DNA of 64,000 bases from CALFMR01 sp035550595 (GTDB taxonomy: Bacteria; Acidobacteriota; Vicinamibacteria; Vicinamibacterales; SCN-69-37), in assembly GCA_035550595.1 (NCBI GenBank), contig DASZOV010000096.1, positions 62,001 through 126,000 on the forward strand, written 5' to 3'. Within the stretch, counting starts at the first letter, position 1; each line of letters starts with the position of its first letter. The notes below the pieces were generated by a model, which did not search any database, was not told the origin of the DNA, and saw only the letters and a list, made by a program, of their open reading frames with translations. The position numbers and the translations under genes were made by a program. Positions 53,674 to 63,300 of the stretch are shown here, piece after piece.

Positions 53674-55302
53674 ATGAGTGATTCACGGGTGACGCGTCGA
53701 GGATTTCTGGAGCTGTCGGGCGGCGCGTTGCTGGGTGGCGCGCTGACCGGCGGCGAGGCAGGAGCGGCCGCGGCGGCTCGTGATCAGGCGGCATCGCCGG
53801 GCACGGCGCTCACGCGGCGGCCGAACCTCATCCTGTTCGTGTCCGACGAACTGAGGGCCGACAGCCTCGCCTGCTACGGTAATCCCGTCACGCGGACGCC
53901 GAACTTCGACCGCCTCGCCGCCGACGGCGCGAGGTTCTCGAACTGCCACGTGCAGTATCCCGTGTGCGGCGCGTCGCGATGCAGCCTGCTGACCGGATGG
54001 CCGACGAGCGTCCGCGGTCATCGCAGCCTCTACTACTTCCTGCGGCCGGAAGAGCCGAACCTGTTCCGCTATCTGAAGCAAAGTGGATACGACGTCTTCT
54101 GGTACGGCAAGAACGACGCGCTCAGCGCCGAGGTGTTCTACGACAGTCTGACCGAATGGTCGGCAACGGGCGACACCAGCGGCGCCCGCGGCGGCGGTGG
54201 CGGTGGCGGTGGACAGGCTGGTCCACCCGCGAACGGGCCGATCACGTTCCTGACGTCCGCCAGCGGTGACCGCCGCAACGGGCACGACTACGCGCTCGTG
54301 CGCTCGGCGATCCAGATTCTGGAGCGCAAGGAATCCGACCGGCCCTTCTGCCTCTTCCTCGCCATGAACGAGCCGCATCCGCCGTACTCGGCGCCGGCCG
54401 ACTTCCATCGCATGTACTCGCCGGCCGACGTGCCCGCGCCGATCCCGCGCACGCTGCCGAAGCGGCCGAACTTCCATCAGGCGATTCGCGACGCCTGCCG
54501 CTTGCAGAACGTGCCCGAGTCGACCTTCCGCGAGATCAAGGCCGTCTATTACGGTCAGGTCAGCTACGCCGACTGGGTGCTCGGCGAATTGCTCGAGGCC
54601 GTCGAACGTACGAACCACGCCGACGACACCGCGATCTTCTGCCTGTCGGATCACGGCGATTACACGGGCGACTACGGGCTCGTCGAGAAGTGGCCGGCCG
54701 GTCTCGAGGACGTACTCACGCACGTGCCGCTCATCGCGCGCGTGCCCGGCGGCGCGAGAGGCGTCGTCGCCGACGACATGGTGGAGCTCTACGACGTCAT
54801 GGCGACGTGCCTCGATCTGGCCGGCGTGCCCGCCAGGCACACGCACTTCGCGCGCAGCCTCCGATCACAGCTCGCCGGCGGCCCGGGCGATCCGCAGCGC
54901 GCGGCGTTCGCCGAAGGGGGATACAACGTCTACGAACCGCAGTGTTTCGAGCCGACGGGGCTCGGCGGCTGGTACGCGGCGAAAGTGAACCTGCAGAACG
55001 AACACCCGGAGACGATTGCGCGGGCCGCGATGGTCCGCACGCGCGAGGCGAAGCTCGTCGTCCGGCCGAACGGCCAGAACGAGCTGTATCGCTACGACAC
55101 CGATCCGCAGGAACGGGAGAACCTGTACGGCGAGGGCGGCACGGCCACGCTCCAGGCTGCGCTGCACGAGCGGCTGCTCCACTGGTACGTCAATACGACC
55201 GGCATCGCGCCGTTCGAAAAGGATCAGCGCAATCCGCCGCCGTTCTACGTCACGCGGACGCCGCCTCCGGCCGACTGGCAGCGGACACTGCTCGATCGCT
55301 GA
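53674..55302 (+). CDS. Tat-exported sulfatase
   Basis: CAGGAGTAGACCG precedes the ATG; 542 residues. The twin-arginine signal TRRGFLELSGGALLGGAL indicates export in folded form by Tat. RPNLILFVSDELRADSLACY starts the sulfatase fold in part; the formylglycine motif is CGASR at 98-102, the C-x-A-S-R variant, and ending LLTGW. FCLSDHGDYTGDYG is the later metal motif. A Gly-rich insert lies near residues 170-188. It hydrolyses a sulfate ester, substrate unknown. Tat export suits maturation by the cytoplasmic radical SAM enzyme encoded upstream. Confidence 0.93.
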   Translation: MSDSRVTRRGFLELSGGALLGGALTGGEAGAAAAARDQAASPGTALTRRPNLILFVSDELRADSLACYGNPVTRTPNFDRLAADGARFSNCHVQYPVCGASRCSLLTGWPTSVRGHRSLYYFLRPEEPNLFRYLKQSGYDVFWYGKNDALSAEVFYDSLTEWSATGDTSGARGGGGGGGGQAGPPANGPITFLTSASGDRRNGHDYALVRSAIQILERKESDRPFCLFLAMNEPHPPYSAPADFHRMYSPADVPAPIPRTLPKRPNFHQAIRDACRLQNVPESTFREIKAVYYGQVSYADWVLGELLEAVERTNHADDTAIFCLSDHGDYTGDYGLVEKWPAGLEDVLTHVPLIARVPGGARGVVADDMVELYDVMATCLDLAGVPARHTHFARSLRSQLAGGPGDPQRAAFAEGGYNVYEPQCFEPTGLGGWYAAKVNLQNEHPETIARAAMVRTREAKLVVRPNGQNELYRYDTDPQERENLYGEGGTATLQAALHERLLHWYVNTTGIAPFEKDQRNPPPFYVTRTPPPADWQRTLLDR

Positions 55303-55345
55303 CCAGCGCTCGATCGCCGAGTGGGCCGTGCGCGCGGCGCGCGGC

Positions 55346-57607
55346 TCACCGCGCGAGGTCGACCATCCAGATCGCTTCGGATACTTCGGTGATCGGCAGC
55401 GCGACGCTGCCGTCGGTCACCGACATCTGGATTTGTTCGTTGTAGTTGACGCGGAAATCCGGGCCGTCGAAGTGCGTGACCTGGAACGACGGCCCGACGG
55501 GCACGCCGGCCTGCGCGTCGAATCGGCGTCCCCAAAGATTCCACGCGCCCGTGCGGTTCGACAGGAAGTACACGGCGCGGCCGTCGGGCGACCAGCGCGG
55601 CTTGGTGTCGTGCGCGAGGCCTTCGGTGACGGCGACCGCCGGGCCGCCCTCGACCGGCATCACGTAGACCATCGAAGGCCGGCCGTCTCCCATCGCGAGA
55701 AAACTCATCCACTGTTTGTGCGGCGACACGCGCGCCGCGTAGAGATTGCGCGCCGGGTCCTGCGCCAGCACCCGCGGCCGCGACGGTCCCGTGGCGCCGA
55801 CCGGCACGGCGCAGAGCGCGATTCGCCGCGAGGCACCCAGGCAGCCGACGATGATGTTGTTGCCGTCGGGCATCCAGTCGTAGAACTGCGTCAGCCCGCG
55901 CGTCTGCGGCAATACCTGGTTGACCGCATCGCTCGCGTGCACGAGGACGACGGCTGAGTCGGACGAGTCGGCGGCGTCGCCGCGGAGGTAGGCGAGCCGG
56001 AAGCCATCCATGGACCACTTCGGCTGCAGAATCGCGCCGCGTTCTTCGATCGCCGTCAACTGATTGCGTCCGGTCACGACCTCGCGCACCCACAGCTCGT
56101 CGCGCCCACGCCGCACGGCGCGATAGGCGACCCGGGAGCCATCGGGCGCCATGTCGAGGACCGACGCATTGACGCCGAACGGCGTGAGCGGTTTGCCGCG
56201 TCCCAGGATTTCGCCGCGGCGCGGATCGAAGGGCAGCGACCAGATGCGTGTTTCGGTGTCGCCCTGCCCGAAGGCCAGACGGCGGCCGTCGGGCGACAGC
56301 GCAATCCCGTGTTTGTGACCGGTCGCCGCGGTCACGCGAAACGGCCCGGCGACCCAGCGTCCCGACGACGCCGCGACGTCGATACGCCACATCGAGTCGC
56401 CGTCGGCGTTCGCGCTCAGGAAGTACAGATGCGTGCCGTCAGGCGACCAGGTGAAGTCCGACAGCGCCACGCGCGTCGCTGCAAGCCGGTCGCGGACGGC
56501 CGGCGCGACGTCGACCTTGCGGACCGCGCCCGACGGCGCGTCCATCGTCCAGAAGCTCCAGCCGAGCGTTCCGTGCAGACCGTAGATCGACACGCGGCCA
56601 TCGGGTTGCCACGTGGCGTACGCCTGGGTGAAGTGCGACATCGCCTCGGGCTGCACCTCGACCGGCTGTCCGCCTCGCGCCGAGACGACGAAAAAGCGCG
56701 GCCGGCCCATGACGGTCGGCTCCGACAGCAGCAGGGTCGCGCCGTCGGGCGACCACTGAGGGTGTGATCCCATCGTCGAAATCAGCCGTTCGACGCCGCC
56801 CGTTGCCGGAATCGTGAAGATGCCGCCGCCACTGCGCTCCGATCGGAACGCGATGGTCTGTCCGTCAGGTGACCAGGCCGGGTCTGAATCCTGCGCGGCG
56901 CCTGTCGTCAACTGCACGGGTGATGTCTCGCCGATGGCCTGGCGCCAGATGTCGAGATTGCCGCCGCGGTTGGAACTGAAGGCAATGACGCGGCCATCGG
57001 GCGACCAGGACGGATCCATGTCGACGCTGCCGGCCGAGGTGAGCTGCGTCACGCGCGCCAGTTCCGGATCGCGCGCGGACCGCGTCGACGGCCGCGCCAG
57101 CCAGGCACCGCTCACGACGACCACGACCGTGGCCACGGCCACCAGGGACGTCCATTGCGACGGCGGGCGCGTTGGCGGCACGGCCGTTGGCGCGATCGTG
57201 TCCTCGCGCGCCTCCGTGTTGGCGTCGTCCGCTGGCGCGTCATGCGCCGCGGCCGCCGAGGCGTCATCGGGCGCGTCGACGGTGACCGGCACGGCCAGAC
57301 GATAGCCCTTGCCCGGCACGGTCATGAGGTACTCGACGTCCGGGTCGAGCTGGTGAAACGTCTTGCGAAGCGTGGAGACGTGCCGCGCGAGGTTGTTTTC
57401 CTCGACGAAGACGTTCGGCCACACCTTCTTCAGCAGATCGTCCTTCGAGACCGTTCGCCCTTCCGCCTCGACGAGCGCAACGAGGACGCGGAGCGCGCAG
57501 GGCGTCACGTGAACCGGCTGGCCGTCCGAGGTCAGGCTGCTGCCATCGGCGGCCGCAACGAACCGTCCGAACCGGAAGGACAAAGGTGCAATGGCATCGT
57601 CGATCAT
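55346..57607 (-). CDS. Membrane-anchored winged-helix regulator with TolB/WD40-like propeller
   Basis: GGGAGGCGTC precedes ATG 57607; a TATACT -10 lies at 57654-57649 (minus). 753 residues: winged helix at ~8-108 (HVTPCALRVLVALVEAEGR, VEENNLARHVSTLRKTF, GKGYRLAVPV), Ala/Asp/Thr-rich linker, one membrane helix ~152-172 (LVAVATVVVVVSGAWLA), then a periplasmic propeller with repeated WSPDGRVIAFSSNRGG-type blades to the end. Same architecture as 6468-8888. It is divergent from the second sulfatase operon and shares with it the gap that holds operator copy 5, so it is a candidate regulator of that operon. Signal unknown. Confidence 0.92.
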   Translation of the reverse strand: MIDDAIAPLSFRFGRFVAAADGSSLTSDGQPVHVTPCALRVLVALVEAEGRTVSKDDLLKKVWPNVFVEENNLARHVSTLRKTFHQLDPDVEYLMTVPGKGYRLAVPVTVDAPDDASAAAAHDAPADDANTEAREDTIAPTAVPPTRPPSQWTSLVAVATVVVVVSGAWLARPSTRSARDPELARVTQLTSAGSVDMDPSWSPDGRVIAFSSNRGGNLDIWRQAIGETSPVQLTTGAAQDSDPAWSPDGQTIAFRSERSGGGIFTIPATGGVERLISTMGSHPQWSPDGATLLLSEPTVMGRPRFFVVSARGGQPVEVQPEAMSHFTQAYATWQPDGRVSIYGLHGTLGWSFWTMDAPSGAVRKVDVAPAVRDRLAATRVALSDFTWSPDGTHLYFLSANADGDSMWRIDVAASSGRWVAGPFRVTAATGHKHGIALSPDGRRLAFGQGDTETRIWSLPFDPRRGEILGRGKPLTPFGVNASVLDMAPDGSRVAYRAVRRGRDELWVREVVTGRNQLTAIEERGAILQPKWSMDGFRLAYLRGDAADSSDSAVVLVHASDAVNQVLPQTRGLTQFYDWMPDGNNIIVGCLGASRRIALCAVPVGATGPSRPRVLAQDPARNLYAARVSPHKQWMSFLAMGDGRPSMVYVMPVEGGPAVAVTEGLAHDTKPRWSPDGRAVYFLSNRTGAWNLWGRRFDAQAGVPVGPSFQVTHFDGPDFRVNYNEQIQMSVTDGSVALPITEVSEAIWMVDLAR

Positions 57608-57756
57608 GACGCCTCCCGTGCCGTGGTCACGATTTCTTCAAGAGGGGGAGTATACCGCTCGGCCGAGGCGTTGCGCGCGCGAGGTCGCGGTTCACCGCTC
57701 GTCTCGATCACCAGTCACCCCGATTGTTCATGTCCGCCGCCACCTGCAGGCCGGCG

Positions 57757-57865
57757 TTCAGGAACTTCCCACGCAGAATTCAGGATCTTGCCGGCCGATC
57801 GTCAAGACACCCACCGCGGTCCTGCCGTAGATTCCGCCCGGTTCGTCGAGTCCTGACGAGCCGGG
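57757..57865 (+). promoter_or_regulatory. Shared operator/promoter/leader element, copy 5 (second sulfatase operon)
   Basis: TTCAGGAACTTC (57757-57768) and TTCAGGATCTTG (57779-57790) form a clear direct repeat 22 bases apart. CCGATCGTC then leads into the -35-like AAGACA (57804-57809), 18 bases, TAGATT (57828-57833). An 11-bp hairpin with one G-U pair, CCCGGTTCGTC/GACGAGCCGGG (57837-57865), overlaps the ribosome binding site GGGAGG, so folding would hide it. It lies between the divergent regulator and the small secreted protein gene. Confidence 0.65.
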
Positions 57866-57873
57866 AGGCGTCT

Positions 57874-58428
57874 GTGAACACACGAAGGCTCGGCGCCGAG
57901 GCGTGCGCCATGGCCGCCGCGCTGGCGACGATCGTCTGGCTCGCGCGGCCGGTACCAGTGGCAGCACAGGGCGCAGGTGGCGTCGCGGGCCGATGGACCT
58001 TTACGTTCAGCCCGCCCGCGAGAGCCGGCGGAGCGCGTGGACGCGGTGCGGCACGCGGTGCCGGCCGCGCGACGACGCCAGGACGAGCGGGGGCCTCGGC
58101 CGCGAGAGGACGCGCAGCCGGCGCAGCGTCTGACCGCCAGGCATTCCTCGACGTGAAGCCGGGACCGGCCGGCACGATCACGGGCACCGTGGACCTGAAT
58201 CCGGGCGGCCGTGGCGCGCCGGGCAACAACCCCGATCGGCCGGTGGAGATCTCGGACGGCCACGTCGACGGCGCGCACCTGACCTTCAGCACCTGGTCGA
58301 TGGACGGCTATCGCAACCGCATCCAATTCGACGGCGTCGTCGAGGGCGACGTCCTTCAGCTCACGCTGCACCGCGCGACGCCGACCGGCGTCGAGACGAC
58401 GCACGTGACCGCCCGCCGGACGAGGTGA
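57874..58428 (+). CDS. Small secreted protein of unknown function, Gly/Ala/Arg-rich
   Basis: GTG 57874 with GGGAGG 5 bases upstream; 184 residues. A signal peptide (AMAAALATIVWLARPVPVAAQ) is followed by GRWTFTF, a ~55-residue Gly/Ala/Arg-rich stretch and a beta-rich end (GTITGTVDLNPGGRG, EISDGHVDGAHLTFSTWSMD, RIQFDGVVEGDVLQLTLHR). The GTITG, ISDGHVDGAHLTFS and FDGVVEGDVL segments resemble a small beta-sandwich found in many secreted Acidobacteriota and Planctomycetes proteins, but I cannot name it. First gene of an operon with a sulfatase (3-base gap) and an Oar-like receptor, so a role in substrate binding is plausible. Confidence 0.75.
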   Translation: MNTRRLGAEACAMAAALATIVWLARPVPVAAQGAGGVAGRWTFTFSPPARAGGARGRGAARGAGRATTPGRAGASAARGRAAGAASDRQAFLDVKPGPAGTITGTVDLNPGGRGAPGNNPDRPVEISDGHVDGAHLTFSTWSMDGYRNRIQFDGVVEGDVLQLTLHRATPTGVETTHVTARRTR

Positions 58429-58431
58429 CGC

Positions 58432-60201
58432 GTGTCCATCAAAACGATCGCTCGGATGCTTGGCGCTGCCGTCACGGCGGCTGCGCTCTTCGCCGCCACG
58501 GCCGCCGCGCCGCAGGACCAGTCGTCATCTGACGCCGTGACGCCGTACACGGGCTTCGGCGGTGTGGTCCGCACGACCACGGCCGACTCGACGCCGGCAC
58601 CGCTCGTCATTCCGCACGCCGCGCCCGGCAGCCCGAACGTCGTCTTCATCGTGCTCGACGATCTCGGGTTCTCGGATCTCGGCCCGTACGGATCCGAGAT
58701 TGCGACGCCCAGCATCGACGCGCTGGCGAAAGCGGGACTCCGCTTCAACAACTTCCAGACGCACGCGATTTGCTCGACGACGCGCGCGGCGCTCCTGACG
58801 GGGAGGGTCGCGCACGCCGTCGGCATGAAGGATCTCGCGGGGAACGACACCGGGTTTCCGAACGCGCGCGGCCGGATCACGCCGGCCGCGGCGACCGTCG
58901 CGCAGATGCTGCAGGCGAACGGGTACAGCACGTACGGCGTCGGCAAGTGGCACCTGTTGCCGCACGCGGACATGCTCGCGTCGAGTCCGCGGACCGACTG
59001 GCCGCTCCAGAAGGGATTCGATCGGTTCTACGGCTTTCTGTCGGGCTGGACCGACCAGTACCATCCGTCGCTCGTCGAAGACAATCACTCGCTCGTCACG
59101 CCCGATCATCCCGGCTATCACTTCACCGCCGACATCGTCGATCACGCGATTCACTACTTGCGCGAGGGGCAGCAGGCCAACACCGGCCGGCCGTTCTTCC
59201 TGTATCTGGCGACCGGCGCCGTGCACGCGCCGCACCAGGCGCCGCCCGAGTACATCGACAAGTACAAGACCGTCTACGCGAAGGGCTGGGATGCCATTCG
59301 CGCCGAGCGCTTCGCGCGCGAGAAGGCCATGGGGCTCATTCCCCAGGACACGGTCATGCCGCCGCGCAACGCCGACGACCGCGCCTGGAGCGATCTGACC
59401 CAGGACGAGCGCACCGTCTACGCGCGCTACATGGCGGTCTACGCGGGATTCATCGAGCACACCGACGCGCAGATCGGGCGGCTCGTCGACTATCTCAAGC
59501 AGTCCGGACAGTTCGACAACACGATCATCTTCCTGCTCTCGGACAACGGCGCCGCACCCGAAGCCGGCCCCGAGGGCAGTTTCACCTCGCCGTACGGCGG
59601 CCGGCTGTCCGTTCAGGATTCGCTCGCGCGGCTCGACGACCTCGGCACCGAGCGCTCCGAGGAGCTGTACCAGCGCGCCTGGGCGATGGCGAGCGTCAGC
59701 CCGTTCAAGAAATACAAGCTGTCGATGCAGCTCGGCGGCGTGCGCGATCCGCTGATCGTCGTCTGGCCGAAGGGCATCGCCGCGAACGAGGGCGGCGCGG
59801 TCCGTTCGCAGTTCCTCGACGTCATCGATGTCGCGCCGACCGTGCTCGACGTCGCGGGCGTCACGGCACCGACGATCTTCGCCGGCGTGCCGCAGATGCC
59901 GATCCACGGCGCCAGTTTTCTCGACGTCCTGCGCGACGCGCGCGCGCCCGCGCCCCGCGACACGCAGGTGTTCGAGCTGCGCGGCGAGCGGGCGATCTAT
60001 CACGACGGCTGGCGCGCCGTGTCGGTCCACGCTCCGGGCACGCCTTACGACCAGGACCGCTGGGAGCTCTACGACGACACGCGAGATTTCGCCGAGGCGC
60101 ACGACCTCGCGGCGCAGTATCCCGATCGCCTGAAAGCGATGCAGGACCTCTGGTGGCGCGAAGCGCGGACGTACGGCGTGCTGCCGCTGACCGCGCGCTG
60201 A
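58432..60201 (+). CDS. Secreted arylsulfatase-like enzyme (AtsA type)
   Basis: GTG 58432 is 3 bases after the previous stop; 589 residues with a signal peptide (ARMLGAAVTAAALFAATAAA). Sulfatase start: NVVFIVLDDLGFSDLGPYGS. The modification motif reads CSTTR at 114-118 in ICSTTRAALLTGR, where the usual form in this branch is CSPTR. VGKWHLLP and HAPHQAPPEYIDKY are typical of AtsA-like arylsulfatases, as is FLLSDNGAAPEAG. Length fits the larger AtsA-type enzymes. It likely removes sulfate from an aromatic or sugar ester; the Thr at the second position after Cys could affect formylglycine formation. Confidence 0.92.
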   Translation: MSIKTIARMLGAAVTAAALFAATAAAPQDQSSSDAVTPYTGFGGVVRTTTADSTPAPLVIPHAAPGSPNVVFIVLDDLGFSDLGPYGSEIATPSIDALAKAGLRFNNFQTHAICSTTRAALLTGRVAHAVGMKDLAGNDTGFPNARGRITPAAATVAQMLQANGYSTYGVGKWHLLPHADMLASSPRTDWPLQKGFDRFYGFLSGWTDQYHPSLVEDNHSLVTPDHPGYHFTADIVDHAIHYLREGQQANTGRPFFLYLATGAVHAPHQAPPEYIDKYKTVYAKGWDAIRAERFAREKAMGLIPQDTVMPPRNADDRAWSDLTQDERTVYARYMAVYAGFIEHTDAQIGRLVDYLKQSGQFDNTIIFLLSDNGAAPEAGPEGSFTSPYGGRLSVQDSLARLDDLGTERSEELYQRAWAMASVSPFKKYKLSMQLGGVRDPLIVVWPKGIAANEGGAVRSQFLDVIDVAPTVLDVAGVTAPTIFAGVPQMPIHGASFLDVLRDARAPAPRDTQVFELRGERAIYHDGWRAVSVHAPGTPYDQDRWELYDDTRDFAEAHDLAAQYPDRLKAMQDLWWREARTYGVLPLTAR

Positions 60202-60309
60202 CGGGGCGCGCGCATGCGCCCGCCATCGGGCGACGTGCCGGCGACGTCACGTCGAGATCGTTGGTCCGCTGAACGTCCGTCACCAGATGAACGCAGAGGA
60301 GGTGTTTCG

Positions 60310-63300
60310 ATGTGGAGTAACCAACGGCGTGAGTACCGGGCCATCCGGATGAGCCTGGTCGTCACGCTCTGGGCCCTCGTGGCCGCGCTGGCGAGTCCCG
60401 CCATCGCGCAGGTCACGACGACGGTCCTCGGGACCGTCAAGGACACGCAAGGCGGCGTGTTGCCGGGCGCGACCGTCGTGCTCATCAGCGAGACGCGCGG
60501 CACGCAGACCGCGCCGGCCGTGACCAATGACGCGGGCGACTTCGTGCTGCCGAGCGTCGTGCCCGACACCTACACGCTGCAGGTCGAGATGCCGTCCTTC
60601 AAGACGTTGAAGCGGACCGGCCTCATCATCGGCGCCGATCCCCGCGTCGTCGTCGGCACGTTGACGCTCGAGGTCGGCGGCACGACGGAAGTCGTCAACG
60701 TCACCGCGGCCTCGCCGTTGATTCAGGCCGCGAGCGGCGAGCGATCGTTCACCGTGGACTCGACGCAGGTCGACAACCTGCCAATCGCCAACCGGAACTT
60801 CACCAGCTTGGCAGGCCTCGCCCCGGGCGTCGACACGAGCGGCGCGACGAACGTGACGCGTGTCGGCGGAGGCGGCGACACCAACATCGTCATGGACGGC
60901 GTGTCGACGAGCAGTCCCGGGAACAACGCCATCATGATCCGCCTCAACACCGAGTCGGTGGCCGAGGTGCGTGTGGTGACCTCCGGTTACCAGGCCGAGT
61001 ATGGCCGCGCGAGCGGGCTGCAGGTGACGTCGGTCACCAAGAGCGGCAGCAACCAGTTCCATGGGTCGCTCTACGACGTCGAGCGGAACTCGGATTGGAA
61101 CAGCAACAGCCGGACGAACATCCTCAACGGCGATCCGAAGCCCGTCGCGAAGGAACGTGACTTCGGCTATTCCATTGGCGGGCCGATTGGCCGGCCCGGT
61201 GGCAACAACAAGCTGTTCTTCTTCTTCAGCCACGAGATCGAGCCGCGGACGGCCGGCAACAACGTCGTGCGCTATCGCATGCCGACCGCACTCGAACGCG
61301 CCGGCGACTTCTCGCAGTCGACCGACAACAACGGCAATCCCTATCCGTACATCAAGAATCCGGCCCTGTCGGGCGCGTGCTCGGCGGCCAGCCAGGCGGC
61401 CTGCTACGCGGACGGCGGCGTCCTCGGCCGCATTCCCGCGTCCGACTTGTACGCCCCGGGTCTCGCGCTGCTGAACATGTTCCCGATGCCGAACATCGAC
61501 AACGTGCCGGCGGGGCAGAACTACAACTTCCAACTGACGCGGCCCACCGAGAAAGCGACCGGCTATCAGCCCGTGTTGCGGATGGACTACCAGCCGATGC
61601 CGGCGTTCCGCGCGACGTATCGGATCGCGCTGCAGGGCCAGGGCGCCGACCAGGTGTTCAACGGCACGTTGCCCGGGTTCAACGACACGCGCATGTCGCA
61701 CCCGACGATCACGACGCAGTCGATGTCGGCGACCTGGTCGATTCGGCCGACGGTCACGATCGAGGCGAGTTACGGCCGCACGCGGAACGAGCTCTCCGGC
61801 TGCGCGCTCGGCGGTGGGGATCGGCCGGGCCCGACCTTCTGCACCGCCGGCTTTCCTGCGAGCGCGCTGGCGAATCCGGCGAACGCAGGCATCGACGGGA
61901 TTCCGCTGATCTACCCGGACGCGCGCGTCGTCAACCCGGACTTCTACACGTATGCCGCGATGCAGCAGATGAACCTGCCGATCTGGGACGGCACCCAGAT
62001 CCTGCTGCCGCCGCAGTTCCAGTACGGCAGCCGCGTGGCGAACTCGCCGCCCGGCAACCTGCTGACGAGCTTCTACAACACGAGCCTCGTGCAGGACTTC
62101 GCGGCGAGCGTGACGATCGTCAAGGGCCGTCACACGATCAAAGCCGGCATCCAGAACCTGGCGCAGTTCCAGGCGCAGATCACGGGCGGCGCCGGCGGCG
62201 CGATCGGCACGCTCAGCTTCTCCCAGGACACGCCGGGCGTGAATCCCTACGATACGTCGTTCGGATTCGCGAACGCCGCCATCGGCACGTTCAGCTCGTA
62301 CGCGCAAGCCTCGCAATTTTCCGAGTACAACAGCGCGATACGCAATACGGACGCCTACGTGCAGGACAACTGGAAGATGAACGCGCACGTGACGATGGAC
62401 TACGGCATGCGCTTCGTGCACGAGGTGCCCGAGCACGACAAGTTCGGACGGGCGTCGAATTTCCTGCCTGAGTTGTGGGATCCCAGCGTCGCGCCGACGC
62501 TGTACGCGCCCGGCTGCGCGAACGGGACGTACCCGTGCAGCGGCACGAATCGCCAGGCGATGAATCCGGCTACAGGGCAGTTCCTCGGTCCGGGCAGCAG
62601 CGCGGCGATTGGGACCATCGTGCCGGGCTCGGGTGACGAACTCAACGGTCTGCGACAGCTCGGACAGGGCATCGTCGACACGGGCTACATCTGGCCGGCG
62701 GTCGCGTTCTCGCCGCGATTCGGCATCGCCTATGACGTGACGGGCGAACAGCGCGTCGTTCTACGCGGTGGCGCGGGGTTGTTCTTCGATCGCACGGCCG
62801 CCAATCAGACGCGTGCGGCTGGCTCGAACCCGCCGATTTCCCAGAACGTCACGCTACGCTACGGGACGCTACAGAACCTCGCGAGCGGCCTCGCGATCAC
62901 GGGGGCACCGAACATCGGCGGCGCATGGGTCTACCACTCCGACGACCTGCCGAGCTCGACGCAGTGGAATGCCGGCGTGCAGATCGCGCTGCCGTTCGAC
63001 ATCGCGCTCGACACGTCGTACGTCGGCCAACACGCGTTCGCGATCCCGGTCGCCGCGAACATCAACGCCGTGGACTTCGGCGCGGCGTTCCTCCCGGAGA
63101 ACCAGGATCCGACGTTGGCGGCGAGCGCGACGCCCGGCGCAACCGCGGTCTCGACCGATCTGCTGCGGGCCATGCCGGGCTTCGGTAACGTCGTACAGAA
63201 CCAGCAGACCGGCTGGCGCACGTACCACTCGCTGCAGTTCTCGGTCAATCGTCGCTTCCGGCACGGTCTGGCGTTCGGTTTCAACGAGACATGGTCACTC

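Noticed and set aside
60280..62436. 718-codon minus-strand frame opposite the second receptor
   Set aside because: The plus-strand receptor frame is open through the window end with full family motifs; the antisense frame has none.
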